Part shown: in pieces, positions 32,347 through 41,725 of the stretch
Layout: each line of letters begins with the position of its first letter
How positions within the stretch are numbered: position 1 is the stretch's first letter
DNA from: CAIMUM01 sp034429715
GTDB lineage: Bacteria > Chloroflexota > Dehalococcoidia > GIF9 > UBA5629
Assembly: GCA_034429715.1 (NCBI GenBank)
Contig: DAOUFR010000011.1
Location: 10,905 to 74,904 of the forward strand
DNA: 64,000 bases
Direction of reading: 5' to 3'
The notes under the pieces: model-generated
Databases searched by the model: none
Seen by the model: only the letters and a program-made list of their open reading frames with translations
What the model was told of the DNA's origin: nothing
Made by a program: the position numbers and the translations under genes

Positions 32347-35073
32347 GTGATGGCGGACCTGGACAGTAAAAGCTTCGAGAAATATTCGACCAGCGTAGCG
32401 CTCAAGGACGGCTCCAGCCTGCATTTGCGGCCTATCCTCATGTCGGACGAGGAGAGGCTGCTGGCGCTGTTCAGCCGTATGAGCAAGCAGACCATTTACC
32501 TGCGCTTCCATCATGTCCTGACACACATGTCCCGGGAGGAAGCGCGCCGTTTCTGCACGGTGGATTACGAAGATACTTTCGCGCTGGTAGGCACGCTGGG
32601 GGAGGGATCGGAGGAGCGCATCATAGCCGTTGGACGTTACGCGAGGCAGCCGGGCGCCAACCGGGCCCAAATAGCTTTTGAGGTTGAGGACAAGTACCAG
32701 GGGCTGGGTATCGGCACACATCTGCTGGACCAGCTCGCTTATATCGCGCGCGACAAGGGCATAACCACCTTCGAAGCCGAGGTGCTGGCGGAGAACAAGG
32801 ACATGATGAACGTGCTCATCAACAGCGGCTTCACCATGCAAAGGCAATACCAGGGCACCACTTATGTGGGTCTTCTCGACCTGGCCCCCACCGATGTAGT
32901 CGAGCAGAAGTCGTTCGAACGCGAGAAGTTCAGCTCTATTGCCTCCTTGCGCGCCTTCCTCAATCCGAAATCGGTAGCGGTTATCGGCGCCTCCAGGAGG
33001 CCTAATACCATCGGCAACTTCGTCTTCCGCAACCTTATACAACAGGATTTCAAGGGCGTGGTATACCCGGTCAATCCCAACGCTGAGGTGGTGGCAGCCA
33101 TCAAGGCCTATCCCTCCATCCTGGATATACCGGGGGATATCGACCTGGCCATCATCGTCGTACCGGCTGACAAAGTGCAGCAGGTGGTGGAAGAGAGCGC
33201 GCACAAAGGGGCCAGAGGCGTGGTCGTGTTATCCTCGGGCTTCGCCGATATAGGCGGCGAAGGGCTCGAGCGGCAGAACAAGCTCCTCACGACTATTCGT
33301 AGTTACGGTATGCGCATGCTGGGGCCCAACTGTATGGGGATGATGAATACCAGTCCCGAAGTCAACCTGAATGCCACGTTCGCCAACATAGTGCCACCCC
33401 ACGGCAATATAGCTTTCGCCACCCAGAGCGGGGTACTGGGCTCCGCCATCCTGATGTATGCGACCAGCCTCAATATCGGCCTTTCCACCTTCGTTAGCAT
33501 AGGCAATCGCGCGGATATATCCAGCAACGAGCTATTGCAGTACTGGGAGGACGACCCGGACACAGATGTCGTGCTGCTTTACCTGGAGTCGTTCGGCAAT
33601 CCCAGGAAATTCACGCGCATAGCTCGAAGTATCACGGCTAAGAAACCGGTCGTCTCGCTGACCGGCAACCGCGGCAATATCCAGAAGAGGACGATCACAT
33701 CGCACACAGGCGCCATGGCCACCGACCAGGCGGCCACCGAGGCGCTTTACAAACAGGCGGGTATATTGAGGGCCGATACGCTGGAGGACCTGTTTGACAC
33801 AGGCAGCCTGCTGGCTAACCAGCCGCTGCCTCAGGGCAATAGAGTGGCCATCATATCCAATGCAGGCGGTCCGGCGCTGCTGACGGCAGAAGCCTGCAAA
33901 AGCAGGGGCCTGGAAATCCCCCCGCTGTCCGACGGGCTGGCAGCGCGGCTCAAAACATTCCTGCCTTCGCGGGCCAATATATTAAATCCCCTGGACATGT
34001 CCCCCGAAGTGTCTACAGAACAATACGGACAAACCCTCAAGCTGATGCTCAAAGACGCCAGTCTGGACATGGTGGTGGTCATTTTCATACAGCCCATTCC
34101 CAGGCTGTCAGAGGAATTTGCCGCGGTCATTCGCGAGGTTGCCCCGTTATACCGTGAAGCCGGCAAGCCGCTTGTCACATCTATCCTCGGCATACGGGGC
34201 GCAGGCATCAGTCTCGGCCCGCAGGAGAGAAGGGTCGTGCCGTCCTTCGCTTTCCCCGAATCGACAGCCGGCGCACTGGCGCGCGCAGTTGAGTTCAGCC
34301 AGCGGTTGAAACGACCATCGGGCAAGATACCTGAGTTTTCCGACATCGACAAAGACAGGGCTGACCGCATCATCAGCTCAGCCATTGAAAAATCGGGCAA
34401 GCGCCAGGTATGGCTGGACGCCGAGTCCATCCTGGGCCTTTTTGAGTGTTACGGAATCAAATTCGTAACGCTTAAGATCGCCAGGACCCCGGAGGAAGCC
34501 ACGTCCGCTGCAAAGGAGATCGGGTGTCCCGTAGCAGTTAAGATACTCTCCCCCTCCATCACGCAGAAGACCGAAGTCGAAGGTGTGATTCTCGACTGCC
34601 GCTCAGGCGACGAGGTAAAGAAAGCCTTCGCCCGGATCAGGGAGAACCTGCAAGGGATAGGCAAGAGCGCCGAGATGGAGGGAGTGATAGTTCAAAAGAT
34701 GGTACAGGGTGGTGTCGAGGTGATCGTAGGCGTAACACAGCACCCGGCCTTCGGTCCTCTTGTAATGTTCGGCCTGGGCGGGGTGTATGTTGAGCTCTTC
34801 CAGGACGTTATTTTCAACATCCATCCATTGACCGATATAGACGCGCACGAGATGATCAAGTCGGTCAAGGCTTACCAGTTACTGGAAGGCTGGCGGGGAT
34901 CCAAGCGCGCCGACATCCCGGCCATCGAGGATTTGTTGCTCAGGATATCGGCCATGGCAGAGAACCACCCGCAGATACTTGAAATGGACCTGAATCCCGT
35001 CAAGGTATTGCCCGAAGGGCAATTCTACCTGGTGGTGGACGGACGTATACTGGTCAGCAAAGAACAGGAATAG
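32347..35073 (+). CDS. GNAT-ADP-forming acyl-CoA synthetase fusion 2, relay His replaced
   Basis: Paralogue of the preceding gene, 908 aa, same domain order. The start is GTG 32347 (seven bases after GGAG); ATG 32350 is an alternative. GNAT loop YQGLGIGTHLLDQL and phosphohistidine His453 in TSHTGAMATDQ are intact. In the ATP-grasp domain the H-K-T-D-x-G-G-V motif has become ITQKTEVEGVIL, with Gln740 in place of the second relay His. It may therefore be a poor ligase and act mainly as a CoA- or nucleotide-sensing acetyltransferase (inference). Confidence 0.88.
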   Translation: MMADLDSKSFEKYSTSVALKDGSSLHLRPILMSDEERLLALFSRMSKQTIYLRFHHVLTHMSREEARRFCTVDYEDTFALVGTLGEGSEERIIAVGRYARQPGANRAQIAFEVEDKYQGLGIGTHLLDQLAYIARDKGITTFEAEVLAENKDMMNVLINSGFTMQRQYQGTTYVGLLDLAPTDVVEQKSFEREKFSSIASLRAFLNPKSVAVIGASRRPNTIGNFVFRNLIQQDFKGVVYPVNPNAEVVAAIKAYPSILDIPGDIDLAIIVVPADKVQQVVEESAHKGARGVVVLSSGFADIGGEGLERQNKLLTTIRSYGMRMLGPNCMGMMNTSPEVNLNATFANIVPPHGNIAFATQSGVLGSAILMYATSLNIGLSTFVSIGNRADISSNELLQYWEDDPDTDVVLLYLESFGNPRKFTRIARSITAKKPVVSLTGNRGNIQKRTITSHTGAMATDQAATEALYKQAGILRADTLEDLFDTGSLLANQPLPQGNRVAIISNAGGPALLTAEACKSRGLEIPPLSDGLAARLKTFLPSRANILNPLDMSPEVSTEQYGQTLKLMLKDASLDMVVVIFIQPIPRLSEEFAAVIREVAPLYREAGKPLVTSILGIRGAGISLGPQERRVVPSFAFPESTAGALARAVEFSQRLKRPSGKIPEFSDIDKDRADRIISSAIEKSGKRQVWLDAESILGLFECYGIKFVTLKIARTPEEATSAAKEIGCPVAVKILSPSITQKTEVEGVILDCRSGDEVKKAFARIRENLQGIGKSAEMEGVIVQKMVQGGVEVIVGVTQHPAFGPLVMFGLGGVYVELFQDVIFNIHPLTDIDAHEMIKSVKAYQLLEGWRGSKRADIPAIEDLLLRISAMAENHPQILEMDLNPVKVLPEGQFYLVVDGRILVSKEQE

Positions 35074-35087
35074 CTGAAAGTGACCAG

Positions 35088-35173
35088 GTCACTGCGAGCT
35101 TAGCCAAGCAATCTTGTGTTGTGAGCCACGACAGCAGCAGATTGCCGCGTCGCCTGCGGCTCCTCGCAATAAC
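35088..35173. repeat. Palindromic dispersed repeat between convergent genes
   Basis: Outer arms GTCACTGCGAG and CTCGCAATAAC and inner arms AAGCAATCT (35106) and AGATTGC (35139) form a long imperfect palindrome with a GC-rich middle. The 'TGCGAGGAGC...GCAATCT' wording is familiar to me from dispersed intergenic repeats of many anaerobes. It may also end transcription from both flanking genes. Confidence 0.6.
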
Positions 35174-35190
35174 ATTTACGTTACATGATA

Positions 35191-35862
35191 TTAATACGTC
35201 GAAACGTTCAGCTCTTCCATCTTGCCGGTGACCATAAAGACCACCCGCTCGCAGATATTGGTGACCCTGTCGCCGGTCCTTTCCAGGTTGTGCCCCACCC
35301 ACATCAATCTGGTGGCCCTGGTAATGGTGCGGGGATCCTCCATCATAAACGTCAGCAGCTCCCTGAAGACCTGGTCGTAGAGTTGGTCGATCTCATCGTC
35401 CTCCGGCACAATTTTTCGGGCCGCTTCAGCATCATGAATAATGAATGCATTAAGGCTGCGGTGCAGCATGTCGATAACCTTTTCATTCATGCGGGGCAAG
35501 TCTATCAGCGGCTTGAGCGGCGGCTCATTGCCTATCATGATGACAATTTTGGCGTTGCCGGCCGCGTGATCGCCCATCCTCTCAAGGTCCTGTACAATAA
35601 AGAGTATCGCCAGCAGGATCCTCAGATCGCTGGCCATAGGCGCCTGACACGATATGATATCCAGCGCTTTTTCTTCTATCTCAAAACGTTTTTTGTTTAC
35701 ATTGCGGTCTTCCTCGAGCACCAGCCTGGCCAGGGTAAGGTCACGTTCCTTAAGGGCCTGCATGGACCTTTCCAACGCTTTCTCTATCATGCTCCCCAGG
35801 GCCAGCACATCATCCTGTAACTCGCGCAGATTTCTCTGATAAGATTCTCTCGGCATGTTCAA
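35191..35862 (-). CDS. phoU: Phosphate uptake regulator PhoU
   Basis: Cytoplasmic negative regulator linking the Pst transporter to PhoR. The 223-aa, all-helical protein has two PhoU repeats, each with the metal-binding pattern E/D-x3-D: VLEEDRNVNKKRFEIEEKAL and VPEDDEIDQLYDQVFRELL. It starts six bases after pstB and ends the phosphate operon. Confidence 0.95.
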   Translation of the reverse strand: MNMPRESYQRNLRELQDDVLALGSMIEKALERSMQALKERDLTLARLVLEEDRNVNKKRFEIEEKALDIISCQAPMASDLRILLAILFIVQDLERMGDHAAGNAKIVIMIGNEPPLKPLIDLPRMNEKVIDMLHRSLNAFIIHDAEAARKIVPEDDEIDQLYDQVFRELLTFMMEDPRTITRATRLMWVGHNLERTGDRVTNICERVVFMVTGKMEELNVSTY

Positions 35863-35868
35863 CCTCCT

Positions 35869-36705
35869 TTAACCGAAACGCCCTGTGATGTAATCCTCAG
35901 TCCTCTTGTCTTTGGGCACGGTGAAGACCTCTTTGGTACGAGCGTATTCTATCAGTTGTCCCAGCAGCATGAAACCGGTCCAGTCCGATACGCGGGCGGC
36001 CTGCTGCATATTATGTGTGACTATGACGACGGTGTAGTCTTTCTTCAGTTCCATCATCAGTTCCTCTATCCTCAGCGTTGATATAGGGTCCAGCGCCGAA
36101 CACGGCTCGTCCATCAGTATGACTTCCGGCTCAATGGCGATAGCGCGCGCTATGCAGAGGCGCTGCTGCTGCCCGCCCGACAGGGAGGCGCCGGGCTGGT
36201 CGAGCTTGTCTTTTACCTCCTCCCACAGGGCGGCCTTTCTCAGACTGCGCTCCACGACATCCTTTAAATCACTGCGCCGGCTCCAGAACCGCGTAAGGCT
36301 TATCCCGGAGGCCACGTTACTGAATATAGACATAGTTGGAAACACGCTGGCCCGCTGAAATACCATGCCAATACGGCGGCGGATGGCAACCGGATCGGCC
36401 TGCGGAGCATATATATTCTGTCCGTCCATAAGCACACGGCCGGTCACCCTTCCCCCCTCCGACACCTCGTGCATGCGGTTGAGACAGCGTATAAAAGTCG
36501 ATTTGCCGCACCCGGATGGGCCGATCAGGGCTGTGATATGCTGAGCGCCAATGCCCATACTTATATCTTGAATAGCCATCCTGTTACCGTACCAGGCACT
36601 CAGTTGCTCCACCGTTAATATGCATTTTTGAGGTCTCGATTGGCCGCTGTCTTCACCGTCAACGGTCCCAACCTTGATATTCTGACCCAGCATGTTGTTT
36701 ATCAT
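35869..36705 (-). CDS. pstB: Phosphate ABC transporter ATP-binding protein
   Basis: ATPase subunit of the high-affinity phosphate importer. I chose ATG 36705 (MINNMLGQNIKVG, 278 aa), with GAAGGA nine bases upstream; the longer open frame reads through pstA in another frame. Walker A GPSGCGKST, signature LSGGQQQRLCIARAI, Walker B VILMDEPCSALD and the H-loop VTHNMQQA are intact. Confidence 0.95.
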   Translation of the reverse strand: MINNMLGQNIKVGTVDGEDSGQSRPQKCILTVEQLSAWYGNRMAIQDISMGIGAQHITALIGPSGCGKSTFIRCLNRMHEVSEGGRVTGRVLMDGQNIYAPQADPVAIRRRIGMVFQRASVFPTMSIFSNVASGISLTRFWSRRSDLKDVVERSLRKAALWEEVKDKLDQPGASLSGGQQQRLCIARAIAIEPEVILMDEPCSALDPISTLRIEELMMELKKDYTVVIVTHNMQQAARVSDWTGFMLLGQLIEYARTKEVFTVPKDKRTEDYITGRFG

Positions 36706-36737
36706 TGCACCGTGTCCTTCCTCTTGCTTACAGACTT

Positions 36738-37583
36738 TTATTTCTTTTTCCTGCTGCTGGCCAATCGCACAACGATATTTATTCCAAGAACAAGTATCAC
36801 CAGCAGGAAAGCAGCCGCCCAGGCCTGCTGCTGCCAGTCGCTGTAGGGAGACAGAGCGTAGCGGTATATCTGCAAAGGTAAAGCTCCTATGGGCTGGGTA
36901 AGCCCCTGTACACCGAAGGCGCTGCCCAGGGCGGTGAATATCAGCGGCGCCGTCTCCCCTGCTATGCGTGCCACGGCAAGCATGATGCCCGTGACTATGC
37001 CTGTAACAGCGCCCGGCACGATCACACCCAGCGTTATGCGCCATCGACTGATGCCGAGGGCCAGGGCTGCCTCGCGCTGAGAATTCGGCACCAGCCGCAG
37101 CGACTCCTCGGCTGTACGCGCCACAACCGGTATCATGATTATTGCCAGTGCAACTCCTGCCGAGAGGGCCGAGTAGGTATGCATGGGACGTACGAGAATG
37201 GCATAGGCGAAAACGCCCACGATAATCGACGGTACGCCGGCAAGTATATCGGCGGCAAAGCGGATGACCGACGCCATCTTCGGCCCGGCGAATTCGGCCA
37301 GAAATATGCCTGCCATCAGTCCCACCGGCAGGGCAATGAGTGAAGCCAGCCCAACCAGTATAAAAGTGCCGTATATATCGTCCCGCATACCACCCCCAAC
37401 CTCACCCACCGGTTTGGACTGCTGTGTTATGAAATCCAGGCTCAGATAGGAGATGCCGTTGATCAGAGTATAACCAAGTATCAGGATGAGAACCAGTATC
37501 ACAATGGCTGTGGCAACTCCGCACAGCACGAGCATCATCCGGCTGAACTGCTGGCGCCTGAAATAGCCGCTTTGCGCTTTCAT
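36738..37583 (-). CDS. pstA: Phosphate ABC transporter permease PstA
   Basis: Membrane subunit of about 281 aa with six predicted helices and the BPD-type EAA loop (EESLRLVPNSQREAALALGISRW). The ATG at 37583 overlaps the pstC stop as ATGA, which decides the start over a longer open frame. Ends in a basic tail. Confidence 0.95.
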   Translation of the reverse strand: MKAQSGYFRRQQFSRMMLVLCGVATAIVILVLILILGYTLINGISYLSLDFITQQSKPVGEVGGGMRDDIYGTFILVGLASLIALPVGLMAGIFLAEFAGPKMASVIRFAADILAGVPSIIVGVFAYAILVRPMHTYSALSAGVALAIIMIPVVARTAEESLRLVPNSQREAALALGISRWRITLGVIVPGAVTGIVTGIMLAVARIAGETAPLIFTALGSAFGVQGLTQPIGALPLQIYRYALSPYSDWQQQAWAAAFLLVILVLGINIVVRLASSRKKK

Positions 37584-38569
37584 TCGCCCGTCCCCCTCAC
37601 AGAAACGGTGCGCCATACCAGTAACCTGGCGATAATATTAACCAGCAGCGTGATGGCGAAGAGAACCAGGGCCAGCTCGATCAGGCTGCCGATGTAGAGG
37701 TCCCCCGAGGCTTCATTAAATTCGCTTGCCACTTTACTGGCAATGGTCGCACCGGGAGAGAAGAGCGAAGGCGAAAGGGCGTAGGAATTGCCGATAACCA
37801 TTGTCACCGCCATGGTCTCGCCGAGCGCACGGCCCAATCCCAGTATCACCCCACCCATCAGGCCGGTGCGGCAATAGGGCAATACAGCTCTGGTGATCAT
37901 CTCCCAGCGGGTTGCCCCCAGCGCCAGCATGGCCTCGCGCTGAGTCAGCGGTACCGCGGCTATAACTTCACGGCTGACTGCCGTAATGATGGGTATGACC
38001 ATGATTGCCAGGATGATTCCGGCGGAGAGAAAACCCACTCCGAAAGGAGGCCCCTGGAACATGGGCAAAAAGCCCAGGTTGCTTCCCAGCCATGTCTCGA
38101 TGGGATTCCTGATAAAGGGCACCATCACATATAGACCCCATAATCCAATGATCACGCTCGGTATAGCAGCCAGCATCTCGATGACAAAAGAACACGGCCT
38201 GCGCATCCAGCCTGGGGCGAGCTCACTCAAAAACACGGCTGAGCCCAGGCTGATAGGCACGGCGATTAGAAGGCCGATCAGAGAGCTCAGCAGCGTGCCG
38301 TAGATCGCCGGCAGGGCGCCGAAGACCTCGTTGACCGGATCCCATTCGGTGGATGTAATAAATGAAAGCCCGAACTTCTGGATGGCCGGCCATGCATCGA
38401 TGCCAAGTGCGATAAGCAGCGCGATCAGTATTGCCACGATTAAAACGCTGAAGAAAAGTGTCAGACGGGAAAAGATTTTATCGCCTACCCGTGCCCGCAC
38501 TGCGCTTCCAGTATTGCTTCCGACTGCTGTGAGAGATGTATCTGGTCTACACTTTTCCATATTTTTCAA
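37580..38569 (-). CDS. pstC: Phosphate ABC transporter permease PstC
   Basis: Membrane subunit of 329 aa. Hydrophobic helices and the EAA loop VPLTQREAMLALGATRWEMI mark it; the phosphate-channel region GFLSAGIILAIMVIPIITAVS is typical. It is coupled to pstA by a 4-base overlap. Confidence 0.95.
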   Translation of the reverse strand: MKNMEKCRPDTSLTAVGSNTGSAVRARVGDKIFSRLTLFFSVLIVAILIALLIALGIDAWPAIQKFGLSFITSTEWDPVNEVFGALPAIYGTLLSSLIGLLIAVPISLGSAVFLSELAPGWMRRPCSFVIEMLAAIPSVIIGLWGLYVMVPFIRNPIETWLGSNLGFLPMFQGPPFGVGFLSAGIILAIMVIPIITAVSREVIAAVPLTQREAMLALGATRWEMITRAVLPYCRTGLMGGVILGLGRALGETMAVTMVIGNSYALSPSLFSPGATIASKVASEFNEASGDLYIGSLIELALVLFAITLLVNIIARLLVWRTVSVRGTGE

Positions 38570-38656
38570 CCGTCTATTATAAACTCAACAATACGGAAAT
38601 GCAGGAAAGGTGGACCCTTCCCGCATTTCCAGGATCTATTGCTTAAATCCGCCCGA

Positions 38657-39760
38657 TCAGCGTGTGATCAAAGGTTGTCCCTGGTATTTAATAGATAGAA
38701 TAGCCGTTTCGGCCTTGGTCACTGCCGTGCTTGCCAGGCTGCCATAGCTAAGCGCGCTGGTATAATGCTGGCCGTCGTGAATCGCCCACCAGAGCATTTT
38801 AACCAGGGCTTCTCCCTTGTCCTTATCTTTCTGGTTGGTATATACCAGTATCCAGGTGAATCCAGCGATGGGATAGGCTTGCGGATTGGACGAGTCGGTC
38901 AGCATAACCTTCATATCGTCCGGCAGCGACACGCCTTCCGCTGCTTTTGTGGTCGCCTCCAGCGAAGGTTCGACAAAGTTACCAGCCGAGTTCTTCAGCT
39001 TCGCCCATGCCAGTTTGTTTTGTTCGGCATAGGCCAGTTCCACGTATCCAATAGAGTTGGGGATCTGCTGCACCTGCCCGGCCACACCGGCATTGCCCTG
39101 ACCACCGATATCGCCGGGCCATTTGACGGATGTGGCATTGCCCACTTTTGAACTCCAATCCTGACTGACCTTGGAAAGGTAATTGGTGAAGATATAAGTT
39201 GTGCCCGATCCATCAGAGCGGAAGACGACAGCAATGGGTGCATCCGGTAACTTCAGGTCCGGATTAAGTGATGCTATTGCTTGGTCATTCCACCTGGTAA
39301 TCTTCTTAAGATAGATATCGGCCAGCATCTCGCCTGTGAGTTTAAGCCGGCCCGTGTCTATATCGGCCAGGTTGTATATGACAGCTACAGATCCGCTGGC
39401 CATGGGAATATGTAGAATAGTCCCGTTCTTTTGTTCTGCCTTGGTTATTTGCGCTTCAGTCATAATGCCATCGCTGGCGCCGAAATCAACCGTACCCTCG
39501 GTGATCTGGCTGATGCCACCACCCGATCCGATGGGCTGGTAATTGACCTTTACACCGGTGAGTTTGTTATACTCGTCAAACCACTTGGTGTAAAGGGGAG
39601 CAGGAAAGGTAGCCCCCGCCCCATTCAGGTTAATTGACTTCGCCGGCGTTACTGTCGAAGCCGCAGGGCTGCCTGACGGAGAGCTGCAACCTGCAAACGC
39701 AACTGCTGCTATCAGGATTGCAGCCATGCCTGCAAACCAGTTTTTGCTCCATTTACTCAA
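38657..39760 (-). CDS. pstS: Phosphate-binding lipoprotein PstS (TTG start)
   Basis: Extracellular phosphate receptor, 367 aa. The start is TTG at 39760 behind AGAAGGAG. The signal peptide ends in the lipobox AFAGC (Cys25). Phosphate ligands lie in GAGATFPAPLYTKWFDEY, QPIGSGGGISQI and FRSDGSGTTYIFTNYLS. Pho-box-like repeats precede the gene. Confidence 0.96.
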   Translation of the reverse strand: MSKWSKNWFAGMAAILIAAVAFAGCSSPSGSPAASTVTPAKSINLNGAGATFPAPLYTKWFDEYNKLTGVKVNYQPIGSGGGISQITEGTVDFGASDGIMTEAQITKAEQKNGTILHIPMASGSVAVIYNLADIDTGRLKLTGEMLADIYLKKITRWNDQAIASLNPDLKLPDAPIAVVFRSDGSGTTYIFTNYLSKVSQDWSSKVGNATSVKWPGDIGGQGNAGVAGQVQQIPNSIGYVELAYAEQNKLAWAKLKNSAGNFVEPSLEATTKAAEGVSLPDDMKVMLTDSSNPQAYPIAGFTWILVYTNQKDKDKGEALVKMLWWAIHDGQHYTSALSYGSLASTAVTKAETAILSIKYQGQPLITR

Positions 39761-39841
39761 GGTGTTCTCCTTCTAATAAATTATTTCAGCGGCATAAGCA
39801 TTTGCCACTAAATTAAGTCTATATCCGCTATATAAAGGAAG

Positions 39842-39869
39842 CATTAATCCAATATTAAATTTGTGTTAA
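39842..39869 (-). promoter_or_regulatory. Pho-box-like direct repeats upstream of pstS
   Basis: On the minus strand TTAACA, TTAATA and TTAATG occur at exact 11-base steps, the spacing of PhoP/PhoB sites (Bacillus consensus TTAACA repeats). They lie about 80-110 bases before the pstS start, with TATA-rich sequence between. Confidence 0.7.
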
Positions 39870-39886
39870 AACCTGCGATGCGCAGT

Positions 39887-40900
39887 TCAGGCGCCCATTG
39901 GAAGAGTGAAAAAGAAGGTCGATCCTTTGCCCTCAACACTTTCTACCCATATTTTGCCGCCGTGAGCAGCGATAATATGGCGTGATATGGCCAGTCCCAA
40001 ACCGGTACCCTCATCATCCCTGGCCTTATTGACCTTATAGAAACGCTCGAAAATGCGCGGCAGTTCGTCGGCCGGTATCCCGATGCCAGTATCGCTCACA
40101 GAAAAAAGCACATCACTGCCCTGTTTATCAACCTGAATAGAAATCGAACCGCCCGGATTCGTAAATTTTATTGCATTGTGAATTATGTTCAACAATACCT
40201 GCTCGATTCTATATTGATCGATGACCAGATCAGGTAAATCGGGGTGGATATCCAGATTCAAGCTCAGGTTTTTTTTATCTGATTGCGCCTGTAAGCGCTG
40301 CACCACCTGTTTGACCAGGGAATCTATTTTCAGTGTGTCTTTAATCAGCGCCGGCTCCCTATTCTCCAGCCGGGAAAGCTCTGTCAGCTCGTCTGTCATA
40401 CGAGCCAGCTTATCGGCCTCTATATTTATTTTCCGCAGGAAATCCTTGTAAACCTCGCTATCTATCGGTGCTCCATCGGCCAGTGTTTCAGCAATCAGTT
40501 TTATAGAGGAAATGGGGGTGCGAAACTCATGCGACACGTTGGAGATAAAGTCCCTGCGTATCTCTTCCAGATGGCGCTTCTCGCTAAGGTCCTTCACAAT
40601 TACGATATAGCTGTGGGTTTCGGCGCCGGGGCAGACTTTTAAATCGAGGTACTGGTTTTTTCCGCGAATCTTGACTGCTGCAGTCTGCGGAACGCCGGTG
40701 CTGATGCATTTCTTCACAAGGGCGTCGCACTCATAGTCCCTGACGGCCTCGATAAACGACATGTTCCCACTTTTATCGTCAGCAATGTTGAATATGCGCG
40801 CGGCGGCCTGGTTCATATACCGGATCTCTCGGCGCTCGCCAAGCACAAATATTCCCTCATCGATCAATGATAAAAGATATAAATAACCTGTATCAGGCAT
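39887..40900 (-). CDS. phoR: PAS-sensor histidine kinase, PhoR-like without membrane segment
   Basis: Kinase of 337 aa paired with the response regulator upstream. A PAS domain covers 1-100 (IDEGIFVLGERREIRYMNQAA), the dimerisation/phosphoacceptor helix has FISNVSHEFRTPISSIK, and the HATPase part has VLLNIIHNAIKFTNPGG and GTGLGLAISRHIIAAHGG. There is no transmembrane or extracellular domain, unlike most PhoR, so it must sense phosphate status through PhoU/Pst or a cytoplasmic signal. The PhoR name rests on context. Confidence 0.88.
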   Translation of the reverse strand: MPDTGYLYLLSLIDEGIFVLGERREIRYMNQAAARIFNIADDKSGNMSFIEAVRDYECDALVKKCISTGVPQTAAVKIRGKNQYLDLKVCPGAETHSYIVIVKDLSEKRHLEEIRRDFISNVSHEFRTPISSIKLIAETLADGAPIDSEVYKDFLRKINIEADKLARMTDELTELSRLENREPALIKDTLKIDSLVKQVVQRLQAQSDKKNLSLNLDIHPDLPDLVIDQYRIEQVLLNIIHNAIKFTNPGGSISIQVDKQGSDVLFSVSDTGIGIPADELPRIFERFYKVNKARDDEGTGLGLAISRHIIAAHGGKIWVESVEGKGSTFFFTLPMGA

Positions 40901-40917
40901 TTTCGGGCCGCCCGCAA

Positions 40918-41619
40918 TCAGCCGGCAAATTTATACCCATATCCTCGCACTGTGAGCAGGTACCGCGGATTATCGGGATCCGTTTCCAGCTTGCGACGCA
41001 TCCATCGCATATGGACGTCGACCGTCCTGTCATTTCCTATGAAGTCATAACCCCATACCTTTCTTAATATCTGCTCCCTGCTGATAACCTGCCCGCGATT
41101 GCTCAGAAGCAATACCAGCAGCTCAAATTCCTTGGGATTTAACTCCACCTTTGTTCCGCTCCTGCTCACTTCGTGCTTCTTGAGATCGACTGTTATATCG
41201 CCGGCCTCAAGAAATCCACTGCTTCCAGCGGCAGCCGTTCCTGCGTCTTTTACGGCTTCAGAACGTCTCAACACGGCTTTGATCCTGGATAACAGTTCGC
41301 GCATGCTGAAGGGCTTGGTGACGTAATCGTCCGCTCCCAGCTCCAGGCCCACCACCCTGTCCACTTCCTCCGACCTGGCGGTCAGCATGATGATGGGTAC
41401 CTGTGATTCCGCACGGATTATCCTGCATACTTCTGTCCCGCTCATAATCGGCAGCATGATATCCAGAATGATCAACGCAGGCTTATTGCTGCGATACATC
41501 TCCAGCGCTTGGGCCCCATCGCCGGCCGTCAGCACGCCATAACCCTCTTTTTTAAGGTTATACTGAAGCAGCTCTCTCAGAGTATCGTCATCTTCGACTA
41601 CAAGAATACTGGCATTCAT
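40918..41619 (-). CDS. phoB: OmpR-family phosphate response regulator
   Basis: DNA-binding regulator, 233 aa. I chose ATG 41619 (MNASILVVEDDDTL). Receiver domain with acidic pair EDD, phosphoacceptor in LIILDIMLPIMSG, and K in YVTKPFS; winged helix with NPKEFELLVLLLSNRGQVISR (in part) and DVHMRWMRRKL. It is the first gene of phoB-phoR-pstSCAB-phoU and probably binds the repeats before pstS. Confidence 0.93.
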   Translation of the reverse strand: MNASILVVEDDDTLRELLQYNLKKEGYGVLTAGDGAQALEMYRSNKPALIILDIMLPIMSGTEVCRIIRAESQVPIIMLTARSEEVDRVVGLELGADDYVTKPFSMRELLSRIKAVLRRSEAVKDAGTAAAGSSGFLEAGDITVDLKKHEVSRSGTKVELNPKEFELLVLLLSNRGQVISREQILRKVWGYDFIGNDRTVDVHMRWMRRKLETDPDNPRYLLTVRGYGYKFAG

Positions 41620-41668
41620 AGAACTGTTAAATAAATACCTGCCGTTTATTGCCAACTAAGCATAAAAC

Positions 41669-41703
41669 AAACACTCGCAGCATTACAAACGCTGCGAGTG
41701 TTT
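41669..41703 (-). terminator. Intrinsic terminator of the sigma-factor gene
   Basis: AAACACTCGCAGC and GCTGCGAGTGTTT form a perfect 13-bp stem with a nine-base loop; on the minus strand it is followed by TTTGTTTT. Confidence 0.85.
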
Positions 41704-41725
41704 CAAATGTTTAACAACCGAATGC

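Noticed and set aside
32062..33204. Long minus-strand open frame across the two GNAT-synthetase genes
   Set aside because: It is antisense to conserved domains of both genes; long antisense frames are common in GC-rich coding DNA.
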